This document shows positions 8,257-16,640 of a DNA stretch of 64,000 nucleotides, piece by piece; the stretch's first letter is position 1; every line of letters starts with the position of its first letter. This DNA comes from Pseudomonadales bacterium. Lineage in GTDB: Bacteria; Pseudomonadota; Gammaproteobacteria; Pseudomonadales; Azotimanducaceae. Under the pieces are notes generated by a model. That model was not told the DNA's origin. It saw nothing but the letters and a program-made list of their open reading frames with translations, and did not search any database. Made by a program: the position numbers and the translations under genes. The DNA lies in assembly GCA_022822135.1 (NCBI GenBank), contig JAJECH010000018.1:238155-302154 (forward strand), in the 5' to 3' direction.

Positions 8257-11187
8257 TCAGAATCGATAACGAAGTTCCGCGCCCCAATAGCGCCAACCGG
8301 ACACAAACGGATCGTCAACGATCACGAACACTTCTTCGCCTGTCTCAGCATCTTCCCATTCAAAATCTACGTATTCAAACAGCTCGATTTCTTGATCATT
8401 GAAGACGTTATGACCAAATACGGCTACCGACCAATCTTGGCTGGCTGACGTCCATGTCAGATTCAAGTCAACGCGGTTGTAAGAATCAGCCTTCTCCATT
8501 GGGTTGTTCGATACATACGCATCGAACTCACCACGCCACGAATATACCCCGAGGATGGCAAGATTTGACCCACCGTCGAATGGGATGGTGTATTCAGTCG
8601 ACAGATTCCACTTCGTTCGAGGGTTGTTGGGAAGTTTGTTCCCGGAGAGACTACCACCGGAAATGTACTCATACTGTGCATCTGGCGAGATGTCTTCATT
8701 TCCAGTCCATTCGTATTCCGGTAGTACATAGGGATCAAGCACTTCGCCGTTATTCAAGGCATAGAACCCGAACAACGTCAGATTCTCGACCATTGGCACG
8801 TCCCATGCGAATTCAAAGTCTATCCCGTTGATTCGAACATCACCGTAATTGATATTTGGCTCGCCCGCACACTCCCAAGGATCGTCCGGGCACAGTGTGA
8901 TCGCCGCGTTGGCGATGTAGTTGTCGTAGTTGTAGTAATAGGCGGACGTCATCAGGCGCAGACCTTGGTCGGGCAGGCGCACCTTCAAGCCTGCCTCCCA
9001 CGTCAGGAGTTCCTCAGGATCAAAGTGCAAAAAAGGAAGGAAATCGTCCGCGGCCGCTGGAATCGCGTTGGTGCCACCCGAACGGTAACCAGACGCGACG
9101 CGTCCGAAGATGAACACGTTATCGGTCGGCGTGAATTCCAAATCGAAATTGAAGACGGTTGAACCGTATTCAAGCACGGTTGGTTCGTTGCGCAACACCT
9201 GCAACCACCGCGGCGCATCCACATCATTCAGCTCGTAAAACTGATCCCAGAGACATTCCTCTAAGCTGATTTCCTCATCGTCGAGGAATGCTTGATCGTT
9301 GCAATCACCGCGATCATCGCCCGTCACCAGTGACCCGATGTCGGCGCTCGTTGCGAAGGGGTTGAATCGAGTGGTCAAAATCCCTGCGTTACTGAGGTGC
9401 ACGAATTCATAACTTGGTTTTTCGTCGTCGATGGTACGCAACCCTATGGATGCGCTCAAATTGTCACTTACTTGCCATGCCAATTCGCCGAAGATCGAAA
9501 ACTGTTCCTGACTGATTGCTTGCCTTCCAGCCCAACCCACGCTGTTAAGACCACCAATCCCACCCGAATGGCCGTCTTTGTCGACACATATCAGATAACC
9601 GGGAATCCATCCCGGCAGATTATCTTCGGAATGGGGTTCTGCTGACGAAATCTGAAATACTGACGCGCCTTGCCGTTCGTCTAAATTCGTTTGGCCGAAC
9701 TGCTCCATGAGAATGTCATCGCACGAACCAGACGGAAATGTAGCGCCGAGATCTGGTGCGCCGCCCACTGCGTGCAACGCACGCAAATCGTCGAGCGTTG
9801 ACGTATAGAACGCCGCGTTTTCATAGTGTTTTTGGTCGAACCGGACGACACTGGATGCATTCAATGTGAAAAGCCCCAAGCGCATGTCGACGGTGTCACT
9901 GAAAGACCCAGTCAGTGTCAACTCGTGCTGGTCAATGTCGTAATGACCACCCCCTGTAGAAACGCGATCGCGAAACGGCCCCCCATTGTCATCGGCTTTC
10001 GGCCACACACTTGGATCGTCTGGATCCATGAAGCCCGGTTCACCCGTGCGGTCGGTTAAGTCGCGATCGCGATGTCGAGTGTCGCTGTATCGGGAGGCAC
10101 CCGTCTGATAGCGTAGTCCGAACGTATCCGAGAGCGCCCACTCGAAGGTGAGGACGAAATTGCTTGACTCTACCGAGTGGGTATTGTCGCGGTTCATTTG
10201 AACGGCGCCGTCTTCGGTCGGAATCTTTGCATCCCAGCCATAAAAGGAAGTCATTCGACGCACGCCACTACCGCTCACACCGTCATTGACGTGGGTTGGA
10301 AAGACCAATCCGGCTGGTAGCACACCAGGAGGAAATTGACCTGGTACATTTCGCCCCATGAGGCGGTCGGATTCATACATGCCGGCCAACAAATTCAGAT
10401 TCCACGTTTCACCACGCCATTCGAGTTGTGGCGAAATGGTCCAGTTGTCGACACTGTCTAGTCCCGCACCCGTGCATGAACCCACGTCACAAATGTCCGT
10501 CAGGTCAGTCCGACCCAAATTACGTTGTTGTCCATCGCGGTGATTCGAATGAGCCGTTATCCGGAAAGCAAGTGAATCGCCAAGTCCAAAGGCTTCGACC
10601 GGACCGGTGTAAGCCAATCCGAATCTGCGATTCGCGGAGGTTCCCAATTCAGAAAGGAACTCACCGCTAGCTTCCCACTCAGGGCGTTTGCGCACATAGT
10701 TAATCGTGCCGCCGACGCCATTGCGACCGTAAATGGTGTTTTGTGGTCCGCGCAAGACCTCAATCCGATCGATATCAAAACCGTCGGTATCGATACCTGC
10801 CGTACGACCAGCCATCGCAGCAAGACCAGACTGATATACCGCCACCGCAGATTCGTTCAGATGCGCGGTAGCGAACGTTGTGCCGACCCCACGCATGGTA
10901 AATAGATTGTTGGTAGCGTGAGTCTGGACTTCGAGACCTGGCGTCATCAACGCTAGGTCGTTCACGTTTTCGATCTTCAGTTTTTCAATTTTGAACGAGT
11001 CGAATGCCGTAATTGCGAGTGGCACCGTCATTTCGGACTCTTCGCGCTTTTCAGCCGTAACTACGACTTCCTCAATAATCGAGCGGGTTTCTTGCTCAGG
11101 TTCGTCTTGTGCGTATGCGGCATTGACACCTAACAATGTAAATGCAGCTGCAGCCGTATAGCCAAGTAAACGATGGAACATCATCAT
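8257..11187 (-). CDS. TonB-dependent outer-membrane receptor
   Basis: About 976 residues from the chosen start. The open frame runs 32 codons further upstream, but a signal peptide begins at the MMMFHRLLGY run (first Met at 11187) and ends near AAYA|QDE, and a GGGGA site lies just upstream of it. After the signal comes a TonB-box-like EEVVVTAEKREES, then the plug domain with IDRIEVLRGPQNTIYGRNGVGGTINYV, then a long beta barrel ending in the aromatic residue F (LRYRF). The receptor family imports siderophores, vitamins, glycans or other large substrates. The size and MaoC/PhyH neighbours give no firm substrate. Many Asp/Trp/Asn-rich extracellular loops are present. Confidence 0.93.
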   Translation of the reverse strand: MMMFHRLLGYTAAAAFTLLGVNAAYAQDEPEQETRSIIEEVVVTAEKREESEMTVPLAITAFDSFKIEKLKIENVNDLALMTPGLEVQTHATNNLFTMRGVGTTFATAHLNESAVAVYQSGLAAMAGRTAGIDTDGFDIDRIEVLRGPQNTIYGRNGVGGTINYVRKRPEWEASGEFLSELGTSANRRFGLAYTGPVEAFGLGDSLAFRITAHSNHRDGQQRNLGRTDLTDICDVGSCTGAGLDSVDNWTISPQLEWRGETWNLNLLAGMYESDRLMGRNVPGQFPPGVLPAGLVFPTHVNDGVSGSGVRRMTSFYGWDAKIPTEDGAVQMNRDNTHSVESSNFVLTFEWALSDTFGLRYQTGASRYSDTRHRDRDLTDRTGEPGFMDPDDPSVWPKADDNGGPFRDRVSTGGGHYDIDQHELTLTGSFSDTVDMRLGLFTLNASSVVRFDQKHYENAAFYTSTLDDLRALHAVGGAPDLGATFPSGSCDDILMEQFGQTNLDERQGASVFQISSAEPHSEDNLPGWIPGYLICVDKDGHSGGIGGLNSVGWAGRQAISQEQFSIFGELAWQVSDNLSASIGLRTIDDEKPSYEFVHLSNAGILTTRFNPFATSADIGSLVTGDDRGDCNDQAFLDDEEISLEECLWDQFYELNDVDAPRWLQVLRNEPTVLEYGSTVFNFDLEFTPTDNVFIFGRVASGYRSGGTNAIPAAADDFLPFLHFDPEELLTWEAGLKVRLPDQGLRLMTSAYYYNYDNYIANAAITLCPDDPWECAGEPNINYGDVRINGIDFEFAWDVPMVENLTLFGFYALNNGEVLDPYVLPEYEWTGNEDISPDAQYEYISGGSLSGNKLPNNPRTKWNLSTEYTIPFDGGSNLAILGVYSWRGEFDAYVSNNPMEKADSYNRVDLNLTWTSASQDWSVAVFGHNVFNDQEIELFEYVDFEWEDAETGEEVFVIVDDPFVSGWRYWGAELRYRF

Positions 11188-11214
11188 CACTGTCCCCAAA
11201 AACTTGAAACGGAG

Positions 11215-11243
11215 AAGTGAGACATTCGTGTACTGTCTCACTT
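11215..11243. promoter_or_regulatory. 10-bp inverted repeat upstream of the TonB receptor start
   Basis: A perfect inverted repeat AAGTGAGACA / TGTCTCACTT with a 9-nt spacer (11225-11233), starting 28 nt upstream of the chosen receptor start codon. A possible minus-strand promoter (TTGGGT, 18 nt, TATATT) lies further upstream, which would put the palindrome at the start of the transcript. It could be an operator for a dimeric repressor or an RNA stem covering the leader. Confidence 0.45.
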
Positions 11244-11293
11244 CATGTAAAGAAATATACGGATTTTGAATTCGCTTACCCAAAGCGCCGTAA

Positions 11294-11327
11294 AACCCAA
11301 CTCAGGATGACCTACCTGGGGTTCTTA
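11294..11327 (-). terminator. Terminator of the duplicated 5S gene
   Basis: On the minus strand a GAACCCCAGGTAGG / CCTGAGTTGGGTTTT hairpin follows the duplicated 5S gene. It is clearly the diverged twin of the terminator at 14752-14788. The T-tract is shorter (TTTTAC), so it is probably weaker. Confidence 0.6.
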
Positions 11328-11331
11328 AAAA

Positions 11332-11450
11332 GACCTGACAACGACCTACTCACACATGGAGAGACCCCACACTACCATCGGCGCTGAGCCGTTTCACTGC
11401 TGAGTTCGGAATGGGTTCAGGTGGTACCAACTCGTTATGATCGTCAGGTC
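11332..11450 (-). rRNA. rrf: Second 5S rRNA gene (in a relic rrn fragment)
   Basis: Over 119 nt this differs at three positions from the 5S gene at 14797-14915. It retains the terminal helix GACCTGAC/GTCAGGTC and the conserved CCGAACTCAG and GCCGATGGTAGTG segments. One change turns a G-C pair of helix IV into G-U, so the RNA could still fold. No rRNA promoter lies upstream; only a 23S tail, so it is transcribed only if something reads through from the bPH gene upstream. It may be a silent copy. Confidence 0.8.
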
Positions 11451-11538
11451 AAAGAGCAGGAATCAAGTGATTCATTCTAAATACGCAAATCGAAATGCCA
11501 TGTCTGACAGAATATCCGGATGGATGAACACCCGGTTA

Positions 11539-11690
11539 TATGGTCAAGCCGCACGGGCAATTAGTACGAGTTAGCTCAACGCCTTGCAGAACCTACACAT
11601 CCCACATCTCAACCTTGTACACTACAAGGACCCTACAGAAATCTTGAACTTCCTCGATTCATCTGGTTCGCGATTTGGCGAATCTCTTGA
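11539..11690 (-). pseudogene. Relic 23S 3' tail fused to the 3' part of the group I intron/endonuclease
   Basis: Positions 11539-11648 match the last 110 nt of the 23S gene (15003-15112) with about ten substitutions. At an 8-nt ATCTTGAA (11641-11648) the match jumps to the intron: 11641-11683 equals 16013-16055, the end of the homing-endonuclease gene, base for base. Roughly 900 bp (15113-16012 in the intact copy) are missing. ATCTTGAA occurs at both 15105-15112 and 16013-16020 in the intact gene, so the junction is a microhomology deletion in an intron-bearing copy. Similarity fades after about 11690. Confidence 0.85.
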
Positions 11691-11740
11691 ATCACACCGT
11701 GAGTGGGCGATATCGGAGTCAGTTCAGGATGCTTGACGCG

Positions 11741-13330
11741 CTAACCGTCGAACGGGTGTTGCCGGAGAAATCTGTAAATTTCGGCGGAAACGGCACGTGC
11801 CTCTTCGTAGCTTATATAAGGGACGCTCGCCGTGAATTTCAGCAAGCTACCGCCAGCCGTAGCGATACCCAACGTTACTACCTCATGACGCGCATCAAAA
11901 ACACTCTGGGTCAAGCGAACACACTGCACCTTTTGTAGAGGTATCACAGTCGACCGTCTTACCCACCAACCTCTCTCCATGAGTATTGCATCAGAGGTTA
12001 GGCGATACCGCAACCCCATCACAAATCGCTTGGCTTCTAACACCAGAAGGGGAAGGACGAAGACCGCTACGATCAGAAACAATGGCGAGACAAGAGCAAG
12101 AATGCATGAAATTGGAAACCAGATAGCCAAGTGCTTTTTCAGTCGTCGTCGCCAGGAACTTTGAACAGCGTAACTCCATGATCTTTCGTCTAATGCAAGA
12201 TGACTAAAGACTCTACGCGTGATTTGCTTCGATACCTCAGGGCGACCGATCGGGACCAACCAATTCGACAACTTCCGAGAGACGTAACTCTCTGAATAAC
12301 TCAATGAGGTCGTATAGAGAGACGCTGACTCGGAATTTAATAGTCGATGACGTAATGACCGAACTGTTTCAATGAACTGAATCCTCTTGAGAGGTACTCT
12401 ACGACTCGTATTGATAAAACCACTCGTCGAGATCTCGAGATGCGCACTAGAAATCGTGACGCCAAATCCCCTGTAAAGAAACCAAATCAAAACGAAGCTG
12501 CTCGCGACCACCACCGTAACAAACAGAAAGACTAGGAGACTGATAAAAACGATCGGAGGCAACCAATTGACGTCATGATTAAGACGGAGCGCAATCCAAG
12601 GGAAAAAACCGTACGCGAGCTCGACATCAACATACGTGCCCAAATTGGTCATGCTTAGACCCGTGATGCGTTCCACAAGCGCACCTATACGATCGCTAAA
12701 TTGATCGGCTACGTGTCGGTAGAGAGCCATCGCACATGTGAAAACTGCTAAAAGTGCAATGTTCCGAACTAATCCAAGTTTGAAACAGTCTGCGGCCGAC
12801 ATCCGATGCAATCGCTCGGTAGCTTCAGACTTCGCAAGACTTCGCTCCTCAGACTCTGTGGCTGATCCTGTCACGTCTGACTCGCGACGATCTTTGAACG
12901 ACCGAATGCGAGCGTCTAACTCTTCGTAGACACCCTTCTTTATACCCGGAAGCTCGATCGCGCTCTCCGACGCTGCTTGCACCTGAATGCTGATCAAACC
13001 GAGGTATCTCTGAAACGTGTTTTGAGTCGTATTGATATTCACGACTCGCTCGTACGGCAGTAACTTCGTATATGTCGTAAAGAAACCAGATCGACGAACA
13101 AGATGGTCGTTTTCGATGCGATATCGTTCCGTGTAGTGCTTCCTTACCGCCGCCGCGATCACGCCTAGTACTGACAAAATGGCGAAAGTTGTTGTGGACT
13201 TACCTTCTTCAGCTGGTCGGATCAAAAATGCAAAAGCGATGCCAATTAGGTAAGGGAACAAAGCAGGTATCGCAGCTAGAACACTGCTTGTCCAGTGGAA
13301 GTGTCGAAACGATGGGTCAGTCATCGGCAC
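11741..13330 (-). CDS. Multi-domain bacterial PH (bPH_2, YdbT-like) membrane protein
   Basis: A 529-residue protein with several hydrophobic spans (near residues 13-55, 190-215, 255-300 and 405-440) alternating with bPH_2 repeats marked by YRIENDHLVRRSG, LLPYERVVNINTTQN and later VIPLQKVQCVRLTQ. This is the YdbT type, partner of the smaller YdbS-like protein encoded just upstream, whose stop it overlaps by 14 bp. In Bacillus the YdbS/YdbT pair is linked to resistance to some bacteriocins; the general role is unclear. The gene ends about 50 bp from the rrn relic, so its transcript probably reads into the relic 23S tail and 5S. Confidence 0.75.
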   Translation of the reverse strand: MPMTDPSFRHFHWTSSVLAAIPALFPYLIGIAFAFLIRPAEEGKSTTTFAILSVLGVIAAAVRKHYTERYRIENDHLVRRSGFFTTYTKLLPYERVVNINTTQNTFQRYLGLISIQVQAASESAIELPGIKKGVYEELDARIRSFKDRRESDVTGSATESEERSLAKSEATERLHRMSAADCFKLGLVRNIALLAVFTCAMALYRHVADQFSDRIGALVERITGLSMTNLGTYVDVELAYGFFPWIALRLNHDVNWLPPIVFISLLVFLFVTVVVASSFVLIWFLYRGFGVTISSAHLEISTSGFINTSRRVPLKRIQFIETVRSLRHRLLNSESASLYTTSLSYSESYVSRKLSNWLVPIGRPEVSKQITRRVFSHLALDERSWSYAVQSSWRRRLKKHLAIWFPISCILALVSPLFLIVAVFVLPLLVLEAKRFVMGLRYRLTSDAILMERGWWVRRSTVIPLQKVQCVRLTQSVFDARHEVVTLGIATAGGSLLKFTASVPYISYEEARAVSAEIYRFLRQHPFDG

Positions 13331-13886
13331 TCAGTACGGGCAGCTCATTAAGCTGCTGAATGATCTGTTGGCGAGTGTGCTCAGCCCGTTCCGCCGAGAG
13401 GTGCTTCACCTCAATACCTGCGCCGGCAGCGCTGGCATACAGTGTGGTTAGCTCTAGTTGCCTTTGAAGGTAATTCTGTGTAATCGTTACGTTTTGGATC
13501 CGATTCCTCGGTAAGGTCTTGTGAGACCTGGACCAAACACCGGACAACACCGAGATTCCCTCGTCGTCAATCCAGTATCGATAGCATCTTATTTCCAGAA
13601 ATCCCGTAATAAACAGCACGATCGCCTTCGTTAACCCATACACTAAGTAGAGGTGGTAAAACGAGACAGCGACAACAAGCCAGGGATTTTGATCCGTCAA
13701 AGCACTTTGACCGATGGCCAGCTCATCGATGAAAATCATTGGGACCGCAAGCGCCAACGGTAGTACGAAATTACTCAATCGGCTAAAGGCTTCTACGACC
13801 TTTGCGTCGCTGGAAAGCACACTATACGTCTTAAATTCTGTTGACTCAGAATCTAGTCCGCGATGATCGGAATCAGTGGGCATCAC
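13317..13886 (-). CDS. Bacterial PH domain (YdbS-like) membrane protein
   Basis: A 189-residue protein with two hydrophobic spans near residues 40-60 and 72-95, then a bPH_2 domain: RYWIDDEGISVLSGVWSRSHKTLPRNRIQNVTITQNYLQRQLELTTLYASAAGAGIEVKHL. The motif 'R-N-R-I-Q-N-V-x-x-x-Q' and the GIEVKHL end are characteristic. It overlaps the YdbT-like gene by 14 bp, which implies translational coupling and a two-protein membrane unit. Confidence 0.75.
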   Translation of the reverse strand: MMPTDSDHRGLDSESTEFKTYSVLSSDAKVVEAFSRLSNFVLPLALAVPMIFIDELAIGQSALTDQNPWLVVAVSFYHLYLVYGLTKAIVLFITGFLEIRCYRYWIDDEGISVLSGVWSRSHKTLPRNRIQNVTITQNYLQRQLELTTLYASAAGAGIEVKHLSAERAEHTRQQIIQQLNELPVLSADD

Positions 13887-14299
13887 GCGCCAATCGTGTA
13901 TTGCTTAACGTAGAGTTGATGAATACGCTCCTTCCGCTGCACAAGCTGAGCCTGAGAGAACGAAACCCGGAATACCCTGGACGACGTTTCAATTAGAGCA
14001 ATGAAGGTGACTATTAAAGCGACGGTACAACGAACTTCCGTCAGAATTCAGATTGAACGGTCAAATTGAATAGGCTCTTTCGATAGATCGAGTGAAGTCA
14101 TCAAAATTCCCACCCCGTGTTCTCTGAAGCAAAGCGAATTCACTCCGAGGCATGAACACTAGCTGTCGCATTTTCCGCGCAATTGCGCAGTGGTTGGACC
14201 ATTCGCCACATCGATTTCCCACACGGAAGATCTAACCTCAACGAAGTCAGAACCGAACAATAGGCTAGTATTCAGACGGTACTGAGATCGGAGAAAAAA
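13887..14299. other. Intergenic region without recognisable gene
   Basis: About 410 bp between the divergent bPH operon and the small membrane protein gene. I see no convincing coding frame, RNA gene or repeat. Promoters for both sides must lie here, but none is clear by eye. Confidence 0.5.
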
Positions 14300-14647
14300 G
14301 TGAAATCTGGAGCTTGGTTTGGTTGGATTGCGTTTGCAATAACGGGAGTTTCGGGCCTCGCATCAGTGGTTTTTTCGTTCATGCTCTTTGCAACCGATTT
14401 CGCGTTGATTCTAGCCGCAGTCGCAGCAGCAAAGAAGTCATTTCGGTCAGCGCTGTTCACGTACGGGTTATGGTTCATCTTTCGTTTCGGATTGCATCAA
14501 TACCACTTCGCTCTATTGGATACAACCAATCATGCTCACGATTTCGTTGTCATCGAATTTGTGGTCATTCACGCAATATTCGTGCTCGGATTGATCATTG
14601 GCGTAGCTTCCTTAAAGAGAGGTTCGTCTCCGCAGGGTACCGTATGA
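14300..14647 (+). CDS. Small integral membrane protein of unknown function
   Basis: A 115-residue protein starting at GTG with a GGAGA site just upstream. It has about three or four hydrophobic spans (roughly residues 8-28, 30-46, 52-66 and 84-104) and a short polar tail. No family is recognised. It is the only plus-strand gene between the two rRNA copies and ends about 100 bp before the rrn terminator, pointing at it head-on. It could be a real small gene or a decayed fragment; composition and the ribosome-binding site favour real. Confidence 0.55.
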   Translation: MKSGAWFGWIAFAITGVSGLASVVFSFMLFATDFALILAAVAAAKKSFRSALFTYGLWFIFRFGLHQYHFALLDTTNHAHDFVVIEFVVIHAIFVLGLIIGVASLKRGSSPQGTV

Positions 14648-14751
14648 AATCTGATTAATTCGACCGCTCACTGATGGTTAACGAAGCCGTCCGTTTTTAA
14701 TCTAGTCCCTCGCTCGACTTGGGCTGTTCCAGGGTTTCTTTCAATAAACCA

Positions 14752-14788
14752 ATAAAAAACCCCAGTACAGGATGACCTGCCTAGGGTT
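14752..14788 (-). terminator. rrn operon terminator
   Basis: On the minus strand an AACCCTAGGCAGG / CCTGTACTGGGGTT hairpin is followed by TTTTTTATT, immediately downstream of 5S. It is a typical strong intrinsic terminator for the operon. Confidence 0.9.
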
Positions 14789-14796
14789 CTTAAAAA

Positions 14797-14915
14797 GACC
14801 TGACAACGACCTACTCTCACATGGGGAGACCCCACACTACCATCGGCGCTGAGCCGTTTCACTGCTGAGTTCGGAATGGGTTCAGGTGGTACCAACTCGC
14901 TATGATCGTCAGGTC
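14797..14915 (-). rRNA. rrf: 5S ribosomal RNA
   Basis: A 119-nt gene with the complementary ends GACCTGAC/GTCAGGTC and the conserved 5S segments CCGAACTCAG, GTGAAACG and GCCGATGGTAGTGTGG. It is the last gene of the rrn operon, about 90 nt after 23S, and is followed by an intrinsic terminator. Confidence 0.95.
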
Positions 14916-15135
14916 AAAGAGCAGGAATCAAACGATTCGTCTAGTTACGCAAATCGAAATGCCATGTCTGGCCGAATATCCGGATGGATGAACACCCGGT
15001 TATATGGTCAAGCCGCACGGGCAATTAGTACGGGTTAGCTCAACGCCTTGCAACGCTTACACATCCCGCCTATCAACCTTGTAGTCTACAAGGACCCTAC
15101 AGAAATCTTGAAGATTTGTGAGATCTAATCTTGAG

Positions 15136-15171
<36 letters not shown>

Positions 15172-15339
15172 TTTCCGAACATAGCTACCCGGCAGTGCCA
15201 CTGGCGTGACAACCGGAACACCAGAGGTTCGTCCACTCCGGTCCTCTCGTACTAGGAGTAGCTCCTCTCAAATCTCACACGCCCACGGTAGATAGGAACC
15301 GAACTGTCTCACGACGTTCTAAACCCAGCTCGCGTACCA

Positions 15340-15370
<31 letters not shown>

Positions 15371-15380
15371 ACGGTTACGC

Positions 15381-15417
<37 letters not shown>

Positions 15418-15446
15418 ACCGCCGTCGATGTGTACTCTTGGGCGGT

Positions 15447-15482
<36 letters not shown>

Positions 15483-15928
15483 AAGCAATGGCCCTTCCAT
15501 TCAGAACCACAGGATCACTAAGACCGTCTTTCGACCCTGCTCGACATGTCTGTCTCGCAGTCAAGCGCACTTTTGCCTTTACACGCTACGCATGATTTCC
15601 GACCATGCTGAGTGCACCTTCGTGCTCCTCCGTTACTCTTTAGGAGGAGACCGCCCCAGTCAAACTACCCACCACACACTGTCCTCGTCCCAGCTCATGG
15701 GACTGAGTTAGAACCTCAACGTATCAAGGGTGGTATTTCAAGGGCGACTCCACGCAAGCTAACGCTCACGCTTCGCAGTCTCCCACCTATCCTGCACATG
15801 ACAAATCAAAGTCCAGTGTGAAGCTGTAGTAAAGGTTCACGGGGTCTTACCGTCTAGCCGCGGGAACACGGCATCTTCACCGCGATTTCAATTTCACTGA
15901 GTCTCAGGTGGAGACAGTGTGGCCATCG

Positions 15929-15975
<47 letters not shown>

Positions 15976-16608
15976 CGGTTATTCTCCGTTGTTTCCAGCG
16001 GAGCCGGACTCTATCTTGAACTTCCTCGATTCATCTGGTTCGCGATTTGGCGAATTTCTTCAACCCCTTCGCTCGTCAAATGAACTCCCTTCTCCATCTT
16101 CAGAAGAACCGATCTGAACTTTCTAAAGTCCACGTTCTTCTTCGTCTTCAAAGGGTGCTTCATGAAAAATGGAACGATGTTCTCACGTAGATTCTGGAGT
16201 TTTCGCACCCGGTAGGCCATCCGGTCGCCATGGTTCACACGAACCACGCCGCATCCGAAATAATCCTTGAGTGCATACAGAATCTGAACATCGCGTTCGT
16301 GTTGTACGACGGTGAATTCCGGCAAGACCTGAAATCCTGCCTTCATGTCCCTGTGTGTGCTGATGCCCACATGGAAACATCCTTCACCATCCACGAAACC
16401 TGTAATCCATTCGGCATGAAGATTCATAGGAGGTCCCTGAACGTATTAGTCTCTGAGGGTTTTTGGTACATTCAAATCTTCCCTGCGGATTGTCCCCATG
16501 TTCGCCGGATTTTTACTGAATGACAAGCTAACTTGCCAAACGAGTACCGAACGATTTTCGAGGAGTTTCCCGCATATAGTTCAGTTTTACTAAGGCTAGC
16601 ATTACTTA
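15976..16608 (-). mobile_element. Group I self-splicing intron in 23S rRNA (site L1931)
   Basis: A 633-nt insertion between exon bases ...CTAAGGT and AGCGAAATT, that is after the base equivalent to E. coli U1931, counted from helix 69. Both hallmarks of group I splice sites are present: U before the intron and G as its last base. The guide GCCTTAG (16590-16596) pairs with exon CTAAGGT ending in a G-U wobble (P1), and intron GCT can pair with the 3' exon AGC (P10). Core elements are visible: P GCGGGAAAC (16565-16573), Q AATCCGCAGGGAAG (16478-16491), R TCAGAGACTA (16447-16456), S AAGATAGAGTCC (16006-16017). The endonuclease gene lies between R and S, in the P8 region. Introns at this same site are known from Thermotoga and Simkania. 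Confidence 0.93.
16011..16427 (-). CDS. Single-motif LAGLIDADG homing endonuclease
   Basis: A 138-residue protein with the single motif WITGFVDGEGCF at residues 7-18. Single-motif enzymes such as I-CreI act as homodimers and cut the intronless 23S gene, so the break is repaired by copying the intron. The C-terminal HLTSEGVEEIRQIANQMN is typical of rRNA-intron members. The reading frame is intact and the catalytic acidic residue of the motif is present, so it may be active. The ATG has an AGGGA about 7 nt upstream. The stop codon TAG lies inside the S element of the intron core, so coding and ribozyme sequence overlap. Confidence 0.93.
   Translation of the reverse strand: MNLHAEWITGFVDGEGCFHVGISTHRDMKAGFQVLPEFTVVQHERDVQILYALKDYFGCGVVRVNHGDRMAYRVRKLQNLRENIVPFFMKHPLKTKKNVDFRKFRSVLLKMEKGVHLTSEGVEEIRQIANQMNRGSSR

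Positions 16609-16640
<32 letters not shown>

Noticed and set aside
16428..16434. AGGAGG next to the endonuclease start
   Set aside because: It reads AGGAGG only on the plus strand; on the coding strand it is CCTCC, so it is not a ribosome-binding site.
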